Shown piece by piece: positions 18,216-26,831 of a stretch of 64,000 nt of DNA. The notes beneath the pieces are model-generated. The model searched no databases, had not been told where the DNA came from, and saw only the letters and a list, made by a program, of their open reading frames with translations. Position 1 is the stretch's first letter, and the number at the start of each line of letters is the position of its first letter. This stretch comes from Neisseria lactamica NS19 (GTDB taxonomy: Bacteria > Pseudomonadota > Gammaproteobacteria > Burkholderiales > Neisseriaceae). Made by a program: the position numbers and the translations under genes. The stretch spans positions 1 through 64,000 of the forward strand of contig AEPI01000040.1 of NCBI GenBank assembly GCA_000193795.2, in the 5' to 3' direction.

Positions 18216-19358
18216 TCAGTTGGTGCCGACTTTGATTTTCTGCCACAGGCTGACCGACAGTTTTTTCGCATCCGCGCTCATTTGCGGCATCACGAAACCG
18301 TCTTTCATATCCTGCTCGTTCGGGAAGATGGAACGGGTGTTCACCAGCTCGGCAGGCATTTTTTCGCGCGCCGGTTTGCTGGCGGGGGCGAAGGTTACGG
18401 CGATGCCGTTTTTCGCCGCGATTTCGGGGTCGAGCGTGTAGTTGATGTATTTGTGGGCATTGGCGACGTTTTTCGCATCGGCGGGAATCAGCCAAGACTC
18501 AATCCAGAAGCCCATACCTTTCGGTGTCAGCACTTCGATGCCGACGTTGTTTTTCACTTCTTCGGAACGTGCTTTCGCCAAGTTCAAATCGCCGCCGTTG
18601 CCTGCCGCCAGACAGATGTCGCCGCGCGCCAGCTCGTCGATGATGGACGGGCTGAAACGTTTGACATCCGGACGGATAGACTTCAACACTTCCGCCGCCG
18701 CCTTCAAATCTTCAGGATTCGAGCCTTTGGGGTCTTTGCCCAAGTAGTTCAGCAAAATCGGGAACATTTCGCTCGGGGTGTCCCACAGGGCGATGCCGCA
18801 GGATTTCAGCTTGTGGGTGTATTCAGGTTTGAACAGCAAATCCCAGCCGTTTTCGGGCAGCTTGCCGCCTAAAAGCTCTTTGCCCTTCGCCGTAATCGCA
18901 ATCGTGTTCACGCCGGAGAAATAGGGGACGGCATACTGGTTGCCCGGGTCGGCGGTTTCCAGCATTTTCAAGAGTTCGGGATCGATGTTTTTATAGTTGG
19001 GAATCAGGTCTTTGTTGACTTTTTGATACGCGCCCGCCTCGATTTGGCGCGGCAGGAAGGCGATGCCCGGCACAACCAAATCGTAGCCGGATTTGCCGGT
19101 CAGCATTTTGGCTTCCAGCGTTTCATTGTTTTCGTACAAGTCGTAAGTCAGCTTCAGATTGTTGGCTTTTTTAAAGTCTTCGACCGTACTCTCGTCAACA
19201 TAGTTCGACCAGTTGTAGATGTTCAGAGTATCGGTGGCAGCGGCTTCGGCATTGGCAGCAGACGCAGCATCTGCTTGAGGTTGCACGGCGTTTTTTTCGC
19301 TGCCGCCGCAGGCTGCCAGAGACAGCGCGGCCAAAACGGCTAATACGGATTTTTTCAT
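18216..19358 (-). CDS. potF: Polyamine ABC transporter substrate-binding lipoprotein (PotF/PotD family)
   Basis: Periplasmic binding protein for putrescine or spermidine. The 380 residues begin MKKSVLAVLAALSLAACGGS, a lipoprotein signal with lipidated Cys18, then a Gln/Ala-rich linker. The mature fold opens with LNIYNWSNYVDESTVEDFKK and contains GYDLVVPGIAFLPRQIEAG and KLKSCGIALWDTPSEMFPILL, which align better with PotF than PotD. The ATG at 19439 in the same frame was rejected because it would bury the signal peptide. No permease or ATPase genes are adjacent, so they must be encoded elsewhere. Whether the ligand is putrescine or spermidine is not decided by sequence. Confidence 0.85.
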   Translation of the reverse strand: MKKSVLAVLAALSLAACGGSEKNAVQPQADAASAANAEAAATDTLNIYNWSNYVDESTVEDFKKANNLKLTYDLYENNETLEAKMLTGKSGYDLVVPGIAFLPRQIEAGAYQKVNKDLIPNYKNIDPELLKMLETADPGNQYAVPYFSGVNTIAITAKGKELLGGKLPENGWDLLFKPEYTHKLKSCGIALWDTPSEMFPILLNYLGKDPKGSNPEDLKAAAEVLKSIRPDVKRFSPSIIDELARGDICLAAGNGGDLNLAKARSEEVKNNVGIEVLTPKGMGFWIESWLIPADAKNVANAHKYINYTLDPEIAAKNGIAVTFAPASKPAREKMPAELVNTRSIFPNEQDMKDGFVMPQMSADAKKLSVSLWQKIKVGTN

Positions 19359-19592
19359 ACGGGCAGATTCCTGATGAAAGAGGTTGAAAAAAAAGAAATC
19401 CCCGCGCCCCATCGTTACCCCGGCGCGAGGTTTGGGCATTGTAAAGTAAATTTGTGCAAACTCAAAGCATATTGGACTGATTTTTTTGAAAATTTGAAAC
19501 TTTTGCGCCCAAAGGCGGAGGATGTGCCGGATTTTGCCGCCCGCGCGCGCCGGTAAAACGGCTTATGGGAAAATAAAGGGAAAAGGCTTGCA

Positions 19593-19598
19593 TATAAT
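19593..19598 (+). promoter_or_regulatory. -10 box of rpsT
   Basis: TATAAT 57 bp before the rpsT start, within GCTTGCATATAATGCAAACC; no clear -35. Confidence 0.5.
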
Positions 19599-19655
19599 GC
19601 AAACCCCCTTTAAAATTGCGCGTTTACAGAATTTATTTTTTCAGGAGATTCCAAT

Positions 19656-19919
19656 ATGGCAAACAGCGCACAAGCACGCAAACGTGCCCGCCAGTCCGTC
19701 AAACAACGCGCGCACAACGCTAGCCTGCGTACCGCATTCCGTACTGCAGTGAAAAAAGTGTTGAAAGCAGTCGAAGCAGGCGATAAGGCAGCCGCACAAG
19801 CAGTTTACCAAGAGTCTGTTAAAATCATCGACCGCATCGCCGACAAAGGCGTATTCCATAAAAACAAAGCGGCGCGCCACAAAAGCCGTTTGTCTGCAAA
19901 AGTAAAAGCACTGGCTTGA
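19656..19919 (+). CDS. rpsT: 30S ribosomal protein S20
   Basis: Small basic ribosomal protein of 87 residues that binds 16S rRNA, beginning MANSAQARKRARQSVKQRAHN and ending in HKSRLSAKVKALA, both typical of S20. A Shine-Dalgarno (CAGGAGA) precedes the ATG. It is monocistronic, with its own promoter and a strong hairpin terminator directly after the stop. Confidence 0.98.
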   Translation: MANSAQARKRARQSVKQRAHNASLRTAFRTAVKKVLKAVEAGDKAAAQAVYQESVKIIDRIADKGVFHKNKAARHKSRLSAKVKALA

Positions 19920-19926
19920 TTTTTGC

Positions 19927-19948
19927 AAAACCGCCAAGGCGGTTTTTT
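19927..19948 (+). terminator. Rho-independent terminator of rpsT
   Basis: AAAACCGCC-AA-GGCGGTTTTTT; a perfect nine-base stem with T-run seven bases after the stop codon. Confidence 0.92.
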
Positions 19949-20101
19949 GATATGCAATAAGCAAAACCCTGAAGCCTGACGGTTTCGGGGTTTTCTGTAT
20001 TGCTGGGGCAAAACCCGAAATGGCGGAAAGGGTGCGGTTTTTTATCCGAATCCGCTATAAAATGCTGTCTGAAAACCAATATGCCGGCAATGGGGGTGGA
20101 G

Positions 20102-21211
20102 ATGAATACACGGAATATGCGCTATATCCTTTTGATAGGACTGTTGCCGATGGCATCCGCTTTTGGAGAGACCGCGCTGCAATGCGCCGCTTTGACGGAC
20201 AATGCTACGCGTTTGGCGTGTTACGACAGGATTTTTGCGGCAGGGCAGGAAGGGCGGGAGTCGAAAACCGTACTCAATCTGACGGAAACCGTCCGCAGCA
20301 GTCTGGATAAGGGCGAGGCGGTCATTGTTGTTGAAAAAGGCGGGGATGCGCTTCCTGCCGACAGTGCGGGCGAAACTGCCGACATCTATACGCCTTTGAG
20401 CCTGATGTACGATTTGGATCAAAACGACCCGCGCGGGCTGTTGGGCGTGCGCGAACACAATCCGATGTACCTTATGCCGGTTTGGTACAACAGTTCGCCC
20501 AATTACGCCCCGACTTCGCCGACGCGCGGCATAACCGAACAAGAGAGATTCGGGCAGCAAAAGCGTGCGGAAACCAAATTGCAGGTTTCGTTTAAAAGCA
20601 AAATCGCTGAAGATTTGTTTAAAACCCGCGCAGATTTGTGGTTCGGCTACACCCAAAAATCCGATTGGCAGATTTACAACCAAGGCAGGAAATCCGCGCC
20701 GTTCCGTAATACCGATTACGAACCGGAAATCTTCCTGACCCAGCCTGTGAAGGCAGATTTGCCGTTCGGCGGCAGGCTGCGTATGCTCGGCGCCGGTTTC
20801 GTCCACCAGTCCAACGGGCAGAGCCGGCCCGAGTCGCGTTCTTGGAACAGGATTTACGCCGTGGCGGGGATGGAGTGGGGCAAATTGACGGTGATTCCGC
20901 GCGTGTGGGTGCGTGCGTTCGATCGGGGCGGCGATAAAAACGACAATTCCGACATTGCCGACTATATGGGGTATGGCGACGTGAAGCTGCAGTACCGCCT
21001 GAACGACAGGCAGAATGTGTATTCCGTATTGCGTTACAACCCCAAAACAGGCTACGGCGCGATTGAAGCCGCCTATACGTTTCCGATCAAGGGCAAACTC
21101 AAGGGCGTGGTACGGGGTTTCCACGGTTATGGAGAGAGCCTGATCGACTACAACCACAAGCAGAACGGTATCGGTTTCGGGTTGATGTTCAACGACTGGG
21201 ACGGCATCTGA
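20102..21211 (+). CDS. pldA: Outer-membrane phospholipase A
   Basis: Integral outer-membrane phospholipase (OMPLA) that hydrolyses misplaced phospholipids and needs calcium-dependent dimerisation. The 369 residues start with a signal peptide (MNTRNMRYILLIGLLPMASAFG) and a Cys-containing N-terminal motif (CAALTDNATRLACYDRIFA). The barrel holds the catalytic segment HQSNGQSRPESRSWNR, with the His-x-Ser pair of the family. The longer frame starting at 20000 lacks a signal peptide; the ATG at 20102 has GGGGTGGAG upstream. The final barrel strand ends IGFGLMFNDWDGI. Confidence 0.93.
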   Translation: MNTRNMRYILLIGLLPMASAFGETALQCAALTDNATRLACYDRIFAAGQEGRESKTVLNLTETVRSSLDKGEAVIVVEKGGDALPADSAGETADIYTPLSLMYDLDQNDPRGLLGVREHNPMYLMPVWYNSSPNYAPTSPTRGITEQERFGQQKRAETKLQVSFKSKIAEDLFKTRADLWFGYTQKSDWQIYNQGRKSAPFRNTDYEPEIFLTQPVKADLPFGGRLRMLGAGFVHQSNGQSRPESRSWNRIYAVAGMEWGKLTVIPRVWVRAFDRGGDKNDNSDIADYMGYGDVKLQYRLNDRQNVYSVLRYNPKTGYGAIEAAYTFPIKGKLKGVVRGFHGYGESLIDYNHKQNGIGFGLMFNDWDGI

Positions 21212-21352
21212 ATGCCGTTTCAAACGACCTGTCAAGTTGCCGTGCCGTCTGAAGCCGCCGGCGGTTTGGCAGGGCGGGATAAAAAATTCGTTTGAATCCG
21301 GGCAAACGCGTATAATGTGCGGTTTGTACGGACTTTGTCGGAATCAAGCAAG

Positions 21353-22054
21353 ATGACGGAACCTGCAGCCGAAAGCGGTAAAACTGCTAAGGCGTTAAAA
21401 AAATATCTGATTACAGGCATTTTGGTCTGGCTGCCGATTGCGGTAACGGTTTGGGTTATTTCCTATATCGTTTCCGCATCCGACCAACTCGTCAACCTGC
21501 TTCCGAGACAATGGCGTCCGCAATACGTTTTTGGGTTCAACATCCCCGGACTCGGCGTTATTGTTGCCATTGCCGTATTGTTTGTAACCGGATTATTTGC
21601 CGCAAACGTGTTGGGGCGGCAGATTCTTGCCGCGTGGGACAGTCTGTTGGGGCGGATTCCGGTTGTCAAATCCATCTATTCGAGTGTGAAAAAAGTATCC
21701 GAATCGCTGCTGTCCGACAGCAGCCGCTCGTTTAAAACGCCGGTACTCGTACCGTTTCCCCAACCCGGTATTTGGACGATCGCATTTGTGTCCGGTCAGG
21801 TGTCGAACGCGGTTAAGGCCGCATTGCCGCAGGATGGCGATTATCTTTCCGTGTATGTTCCGACCACGCCGAATCCGACCGGCGGTTATTATATTATGGT
21901 AAGGAAAAGCGATGTGCGCGAACTCGATATGAGCGTGGACGAAGCGTTGAAATATGTGATTTCGCTGGGTATGGTCATTCCTGACGACCTGCCCGTCAAA
22001 ACATTGGCAGGACCTATGCCGTCTGAAAAGGCGGAGTTGCCCGAACAACAATAA
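21353..22054 (+). CDS. DUF502 family inner-membrane protein
   Basis: A 233-residue protein with two N-terminal membrane helices (about 16-38 and 60-82) and a soluble C-terminal half, matching DUF502. Characteristic segments are GRIPVVKSIYSSVKKVSESLL and PNPTGGYYIMVRKSDVRELDMS. The function is not established for the family. The ATG at 21353 was preferred to 21317, which overlaps a TATAAT box (21311-21316). The C-terminus (PMPSEKAELPEQQ) is encoded by a DUS whose partner lies after the stop. aspS follows after 57 bp and may be partly co-transcribed. Confidence 0.88.
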   Translation: MTEPAAESGKTAKALKKYLITGILVWLPIAVTVWVISYIVSASDQLVNLLPRQWRPQYVFGFNIPGLGVIVAIAVLFVTGLFAANVLGRQILAAWDSLLGRIPVVKSIYSSVKKVSESLLSDSSRSFKTPVLVPFPQPGIWTIAFVSGQVSNAVKAALPQDGDYLSVYVPTTPNPTGGYYIMVRKSDVRELDMSVDEALKYVISLGMVIPDDLPVKTLAGPMPSEKAELPEQQ

Positions 22055-22074
22055 AGCCGCCGTTCAGACGGCAT
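22016..22074 (+). terminator. Inverted DUS pair overlapping a gene end
   Basis: The first arm (22016-22027) lies inside the DUF502 coding sequence and the second (22063-22074) after its stop, followed by TTTT. The 35-nt loop makes it weaker than most pairs here. Confidence 0.6.
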
Positions 22075-22111
22075 TTTCTGTTTTCAGTTTCAATCAATAA
22101 AAGGTGATTTT

Positions 22112-23920
22112 ATGCGTACCAACTATTGCGGCCTGATCAGCGAGCAATACTTAGACCAAACCGTTACCGTCAAAGGCTGGGTACACCGCCGGCGCGACCA
22201 CGGCGGCGTGATTTTTATCGACCTGCGCGACCGCGAAGGCATCGTCCAAGTCGTGATTGATCCAGACACGCCCGAAGCGTTTGCCGCTGCCGACTCCGCC
22301 CGCAACGAATACGTTTTGAGCATTACCGGCCGCGTACGCAACCGTCCCGAAGGCACGACCAACGACAAAATGATTTCCGGCAAAATCGAAATCCTTGCCA
22401 AAGAAATCGAAGTCTTGAACGCCGCCGCCACGCCGCCGTTCCAAATCGACGACGAAAACATCAGCGAAAACGTGCGCCTGACCAACCGCGTTATCGACCT
22501 GCGCCGTCCGGTGATGCAGCGCAACCTGCGCCTGCGTTATCAAGTCGCTATGGGCGTTCGCCGCTACTTGGACGCGCAAGGCTTCATCGACATCGAAACG
22601 CCGATGCTGACCCGCTCCACGCCGGAAGGCGCGCGCGACTATCTCGTGCCGAGCCGCGTTCATCCGGGCGAATTCTTCGCTCTGCCGCAATCTCCGCAAT
22701 TGTTCAAACAATTGCTGATGGTTGCCGGTTTCGACCGTTACTACCAAATTACCAAATGTTTCCGTGACGAAGACTTGCGTGCCGACCGCCAGCCGGAATT
22801 CACCCAAATCGACTTGGAAACCTCGTTTTTGAACGAGGATGAAATTATGGACATTACCGAAGGTATGGCGAAACAAGTCTTCAAAGACGCGTTGGGCGTG
22901 GACTTGGGCGTTTTTCCGCGTATGCCTTACGCCGAAGCGATGTTCTATTACGGTTCTGACAAACCGGATATGCGTATCGACTTGAAATTTACCGAGCTGA
23001 CCGACCTGATGAAAACGGAAGAGTTTAAAGTTTTCCGTGGCGCAGCCGATATGAAAGGCGGCCGCGTGGTCGCTCTGCGCGTGCCGAACGGCGCGAAATT
23101 CAGCCGCAAAGAAGTTGACGAATACACCAAATTTGTCGGCATCTACGGCGCGAAAGGTCTGGCATACATCAAAGTAAACGATGTGGGCAACCTCTCAAAC
23201 GGCGAAGACAGCGGCCTGCAATCTCCAATCGTAAAATTCCTGTCTGAGAATGCCCTGAAAGAAATCATCGAGCGTACCGGCGCACAAAACGGCGATATTA
23301 TCTTCTTCGGCGCAGACAAAACCAAAGTCGTGAACGAAGCCATCGGCGCATTGCGTATCAAAGTCGGCTTGGAACACGGCAAAGGCAACGGCTACTTCAC
23401 AGACGAATGGAAACCTTTGTGGGTTGTCGACTTCCCAATGTTTGAATACGACGAAGAAGCCGACCGCTACGTTGCCGTACACCATCCGTTTACCGCACCT
23501 AAAGAAGGTCATGAAGACCTGATGGTTTCCGATCCTGCAAATTGTTTGGCGCGCGCCTACGATATGGTATTGAACGGCTGGGAAATCGGCGGCGGCTCTA
23601 TCCGTATCCACCGCGCAGACGTACAAGAGAAAGTGTTTGCCGCGCTGAAAATCAGTCCTGAAGAGCAACAAGAGAAATTCGGCTTTCTCTTGGACAACCT
23701 GAAATTTGGCGCGCCTCCGCACGGCGGTTTGGCGTTCGGCCTCGACCGTCTGGTTACCCTGATGACCGGTGCCGAATCTATCCGCGACGTGATTGCTTTC
23801 CCGAAAACACAACGTGCGCAATGTCTGCTGACCAACGCGCCCAACAGCGTGGATGACAAACAACTGCGCGAATTAAGTTTGCGTTTGCGCCAAAAGGCGG
23901 TCGAAACGAAAGAAGTATAA
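22112..23920 (+). CDS. aspS: Aspartyl-tRNA synthetase
   Basis: Class IIb synthetase of 602 residues charging tRNA with aspartate. The N-terminal OB fold (VKGWVHRRRDHGGVIFIDLRD) precedes motif 2 (CFRDEDLRADRQPEFTQID) and motif 3 (HGGLAFGLDRLVTLMTG). A GAD insertion domain lies between motifs 2 and 3, the bacterial type. Neisseria AspRS is thought to be non-discriminating and to feed GatCAB with Asp-tRNA-Asn; tRNA-Asn is present at 32.8 kb. An AAAGGTGA site precedes the ATG and a strong terminator follows. Confidence 0.97.
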   Translation: MRTNYCGLISEQYLDQTVTVKGWVHRRRDHGGVIFIDLRDREGIVQVVIDPDTPEAFAAADSARNEYVLSITGRVRNRPEGTTNDKMISGKIEILAKEIEVLNAAATPPFQIDDENISENVRLTNRVIDLRRPVMQRNLRLRYQVAMGVRRYLDAQGFIDIETPMLTRSTPEGARDYLVPSRVHPGEFFALPQSPQLFKQLLMVAGFDRYYQITKCFRDEDLRADRQPEFTQIDLETSFLNEDEIMDITEGMAKQVFKDALGVDLGVFPRMPYAEAMFYYGSDKPDMRIDLKFTELTDLMKTEEFKVFRGAADMKGGRVVALRVPNGAKFSRKEVDEYTKFVGIYGAKGLAYIKVNDVGNLSNGEDSGLQSPIVKFLSENALKEIIERTGAQNGDIIFFGADKTKVVNEAIGALRIKVGLEHGKGNGYFTDEWKPLWVVDFPMFEYDEEADRYVAVHHPFTAPKEGHEDLMVSDPANCLARAYDMVLNGWEIGGGSIRIHRADVQEKVFAALKISPEEQQEKFGFLLDNLKFGAPPHGGLAFGLDRLVTLMTGAESIRDVIAFPKTQRAQCLLTNAPNSVDDKQLRELSLRLRQKAVETKEV

Positions 23921-23923
23921 GAA

Positions 23924-23954
23924 AAACAGAGCCGTTTACGGCTCTGTTTTTTTT
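23924..23954 (+). terminator. Rho-independent terminator of aspS
   Basis: AAACAGAGCCG-TTTA-CGGCTCTGTTT with an eight-T tail directly after the stop codon; a lone DUS follows. Confidence 0.92.
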
Positions 23955-24070
23955 CAGACGGCATTTACGCGTTTTAACTTTCCGCTCATTCAAACCTAAT
24001 TCGACCGTGTTTTAATAGCGGTATTGGAAAACACATCTTGTTCAATCAACCGATAAAGAAAGGACTGAAA

Positions 24071-24355
24071 ATGAAAAAATTGTTATTGGCCGCCGTTGTT
24101 TCCCTGAGTGCCGCAACCGCATTTGCCGGCGACTCTGCCGAGCGTCAGATTTACGGCGATCCCCATTTTGAACAAAACCGCACAAAAGCCGTGAAAATGT
24201 TGGAACAGCGCGGTTATCAGGTTCACGATGTCGATGCCGACGACCATTGGGGCAAACCGGTTTTGGAAGTGGAAGCCTACAAAAACGGTCGCGAATACGA
24301 CATCGTGTTGTCTTATCCGGACCTGAAAATCATCAAAGAGCAGCTCGATCGCTGA
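24071..24355 (+). CDS. Small periplasmic PepSY-like protein
   Basis: A 94-residue secreted protein. The signal peptide MKKLLLAAVVSLSAATAFAG is cleaved after AFA. The mature part (EQRGYQVHDVDADDHWGKPVLEVEAYKNGREYDIVLSYPDLKIIKE) has the alpha-beta pattern of a single PepSY domain. Such proteins often modulate peptidases or bind envelope components, but the role here is unknown. The ATG follows AGGACTGAAA. It is monocistronic, between the aspS terminator and its own inverted DUS pair. Confidence 0.82.
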   Translation: MKKLLLAAVVSLSAATAFAGDSAERQIYGDPHFEQNRTKAVKMLEQRGYQVHDVDADDHWGKPVLEVEAYKNGREYDIVLSYPDLKIIKEQLDR

Positions 24356-24380
24356 TTTCCCTGATGAAAAAATGAATGCG

Positions 24381-24416
24381 AAATGCCGTCTGAAAGCGTG
24401 TTCAGACGGCATTTTG
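24381..24416. terminator. Inverted DUS pair between converging genes
   Basis: AAATGCCGTCTGAA and complement with a six-base loop and TTTT; it can serve both the PepSY-like gene and the L,D-transpeptidase. Confidence 0.82.
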
Positions 24417-24437
24417 TTTTCCGGTGGGGAGGCGGGT

Positions 24438-25415
24438 TTAGAACAGCGAATCAAACGGTTCGGAAGCAGTGTTTTTCAAAGTTTCAGTTTCTGCCTGAGG
24501 TACGGATTCGATAACCGGTTCGATATCGGCCGGCGGCATGGCGGGGATAGGATGGACGATTTGAACCGGCGGTTGTTCGGCAGCTTGGGCAACCGGCCGT
24601 TCAACAGGATCAACCCGGGTAGTTTGGGCGGGTGTTTCAGCTTGGCTGTATGAGGAAGAACCCTGTATCCACGCCAGCGATTTGAGCGGCATCTTCATCT
24701 TGCCGTTTTTGCCGCAGGTCAGGCAGACGGCCGATCCGGTGCGGTCTTTGAGTACGGCATCGACTTTCTCGGGCTCGATGGTTTTGCCCTGTGTTTTTGC
24801 CCATTGCCTGATGCTTTTCTTCAGCGAGGCGGTGTCAAGGTTGTTTTTGCCGTAGGGATCGCGAAAAGCGGCAAGCCACAAATTATGTTCCGCATCTTCG
24901 TTAAGGCCCGCCATTTGATAAATGACTGAAGCCGGCGCGCCGCTGGCGACGGTTTTGGCAAACTCGAGCGCGTCTGGCGATTTCATGCGGACGCAGCCGT
25001 GACTGCGAACCCCGGGGACGCTGGCCGGCGCATTGGTTCCGTGTATGCCCAAACCGAGCTTCGGGTCGCCCAGGCGGACAAAAACCGGACCCAAAGGATT
25101 ATTGGGTCCCGGGGCTATGGTTTTTACGCCGTCGCCGCGCTCTTTTTGGATAGATTTAGGAATATGCCAAGTGGGGTTGTAGGCTTTCGCCCCGATTTTA
25201 TGTTCGCCTAGATTGGTTTGCGTCATCGCCCGACCTACCGCAACGGGATAAACCTTGGTCAGTTTGCCGTCGGTGTAGAGGAACAGGCGTTGCTGAGGGA
25301 TGTTAATGAAGACGTGCTGACCTTGTGCGACGGGGGAGACATCGGGAATGACGGTGTTTGCGTATGAAAAACCGCTTATCAATAGTGCAGCAGTGCGGCA
25401 GATTGTTTTATTCAT
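24438..25415 (-). CDS. L,D-transpeptidase (YkuD family)
   Basis: Periplasmic peptidoglycan enzyme of 325 residues that would make 3-3 cross-links or attach proteins to the wall. A signal peptide (MNKTICRTAALLISGFSYA) precedes a YkuD domain with the catalytic motif GIHGTNAP...RSHGCVRM, His125 and the nucleophile Cys141. A C-terminal region has a CxxC (VCLTCGK) and a Pro/Ala/Glu-rich tail, typical of the ErfK/YbiS/LdtC-like branch. The long in-frame extension to 25757 runs into bioF on the other strand and was rejected. Substrate specificity cannot be told. Confidence 0.93.
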   Translation of the reverse strand: MNKTICRTAALLISGFSYANTVIPDVSPVAQGQHVFINIPQQRLFLYTDGKLTKVYPVAVGRAMTQTNLGEHKIGAKAYNPTWHIPKSIQKERGDGVKTIAPGPNNPLGPVFVRLGDPKLGLGIHGTNAPASVPGVRSHGCVRMKSPDALEFAKTVASGAPASVIYQMAGLNEDAEHNLWLAAFRDPYGKNNLDTASLKKSIRQWAKTQGKTIEPEKVDAVLKDRTGSAVCLTCGKNGKMKMPLKSLAWIQGSSSYSQAETPAQTTRVDPVERPVAQAAEQPPVQIVHPIPAMPPADIEPVIESVPQAETETLKNTASEPFDSLF

Positions 25416-25520
25416 ATCAAAATATGGTGTGTGTCCGATAGGTTTTCGGCAAATCATACCTGAAACCGTACCAATTTGTGCGAAAATATGCGCTTCGGTA
25501 CAGTGCGGACGGATTGGGTA

Positions 25521-25658
25521 ATGGCAACGGAAACAAATGTCGCGGAAATTTCCGCCTTGGATTATGAAGGCAGGGGCGTGGCAAAGGTCGGCGGCAAAAC
25601 GGTTTTTATTAAAGGGGCATTGCTTGATTGTTTGATGCCGGCTTGGTTCAAGCTTTAA
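25521..25658 (+). pseudogene. rlmD: 5' fragment of rlmD (23S rRNA m5U1939 methyltransferase)
   Basis: The first about 32 codons (MATETNVAEISALDYEGRGV...VFIKGAL) match the TRAM domain that opens RlmD/RumA. After KGAL the sequence loses similarity and stops 13 codons later; a full protein has about 430 residues. It lies immediately upstream of bioF, so it looks like the border gene cut when the bio cluster was inserted. An intact copy is expected elsewhere. Confidence 0.75.
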
Positions 25659-25679
25659 CTCGGGAATATAAACATCAAA

Positions 25680-26822
25680 ATGAACGTCTTTAAACAACAG
25701 CTTGAACAACTCGGCGCGCAAAATCAATATCGTTCGATTCCGGATTTGATTCATCAAGGGCGGTATATTACGCGGGAAAACCGCAAAATGCTGAATATGT
25801 CGTCTAATGATTATTTGGGTTTGGCATCAGATGAACATTTGCGCCGGTCTTTTTTGCAGCAATACGGCGGTAATTTTCCCTCTTTTACCAGTTCTTCATC
25901 GCGTTTATTAACGGGCAACTTTCCTATTTATACCGATCTTGAGCAGCTTGTCGCACAACGTTTCCGACGGGAAAGCGCGTTATTGTTCAACAGCGGCTAT
26001 CACGCCAATATCGGCATTTTGCCTGCTTTGACGACGACGAAAAGTTTGATTTTGGCAGATAAATTTGTCCACGCCAGTATGATTGACGGCATCCGTTTGA
26101 GCCGGTGTGCGTTTTTCCGTTATCGTCATAATGATTATGAACATTTGAAAAATCTGCTTGAAAAAAACGTCGGAAAATTTGACCGCACTTTTATCGTTAC
26201 CGAATCTGTTTTCAGTATGGACGGCGATGTGGCGGATTTGAAACAGCTTGTCCAATTAAAAAAACAGTTTCCCAATACTTATCTTTATGTGGATGAAGCC
26301 CACGCAATCGGTGTTTATGGGCAAAACGGATTGGGGATTGCCGAACGGGATAATTTGATTGCCGAGATTGATTTACTGGTCGGCACTTTCGGTAAAGCCT
26401 TAGCCTCGGTGGGGGCGTATGCCGTCTGCAACCAAGTATTGAAAGAATGTTTGATTAATCAAATGCGCCCATTGATTTTTTCAACCGCATTGCCGCCGTT
26501 TAATGTGGCTTGGACTTATTTTATTTTTGAACGATTGCCGCAATTCTCAAAAGAAAGAAGCCATCTTGAGCAGTTAAGTGCATTTTTACGGCGGGAAGTG
26601 GCGCATCGGACGCAAATAATGCCGAGCCAAACCTGTATCGTCCCCTATATTTTAGGCGGGAATGAAGCCGCCCTTGCCAAAGCGGAATATCTGCAAAGGC
26701 AGGGTTATTATTGCCTGCCCATCAGACCGCCGACAGTACCCAAAAACACATCCAGAATCCGCCTGTCTTTAACGGCAGATATGACAACGGATGAAGTGCG
26801 GCAGTTTGCGGTGTGCCTGTAA
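25680..26822 (+). CDS. bioF: 8-amino-7-oxononanoate synthase
   Basis: PLP-dependent condensation of alanine with pimeloyl-ACP, the first committed step of biotin ring assembly. The 380 residues carry the alpha-oxoamine synthase landmarks SNDYLGLASDE, LFNSGYHANIG, YVDEAHAIGVYG and the PLP lysine in LVGTFGKALASVGAY. Base composition is clearly more AT-rich than flanking Neisseria genes. A complete Haemophilus uptake signal lies at 26182-26190, supporting import from a Haemophilus-like donor. It starts the tight bioF-bioG-bioC unit. bioA and bioB are not present here. Confidence 0.96.
   Translation: MNVFKQQLEQLGAQNQYRSIPDLIHQGRYITRENRKMLNMSSNDYLGLASDEHLRRSFLQQYGGNFPSFTSSSSRLLTGNFPIYTDLEQLVAQRFRRESALLFNSGYHANIGILPALTTTKSLILADKFVHASMIDGIRLSRCAFFRYRHNDYEHLKNLLEKNVGKFDRTFIVTESVFSMDGDVADLKQLVQLKKQFPNTYLYVDEAHAIGVYGQNGLGIAERDNLIAEIDLLVGTFGKALASVGAYAVCNQVLKECLINQMRPLIFSTALPPFNVAWTYFIFERLPQFSKERSHLEQLSAFLRREVAHRTQIMPSQTCIVPYILGGNEAALAKAEYLQRQGYYCLPIRPPTVPKNTSRIRLSLTADMTTDEVRQFAVCL
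26161..26190 (-). other. Haemophilus-type uptake signal sequence inside bioF
   Basis: On the minus strand the 9-bp core AAGTGCGGT (26182-26190) is perfect and is followed by the AT-rich tracts of the extended signal (AAATTTT, then a T-run). Confidence 0.85.
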
Positions 26823-26831
26823 GGATATGAT

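Noticed and set aside
20000..20101. N-terminal extension of PldA
   Set aside because: It would place 34 residues before a standard signal peptide; the ATG at 20102 has a good ribosome site.
24438..25757. A 439-residue L,D-transpeptidase
   Set aside because: The extra 114 residues overlap the rlmD fragment and bioF start on the other strand and precede the signal peptide.
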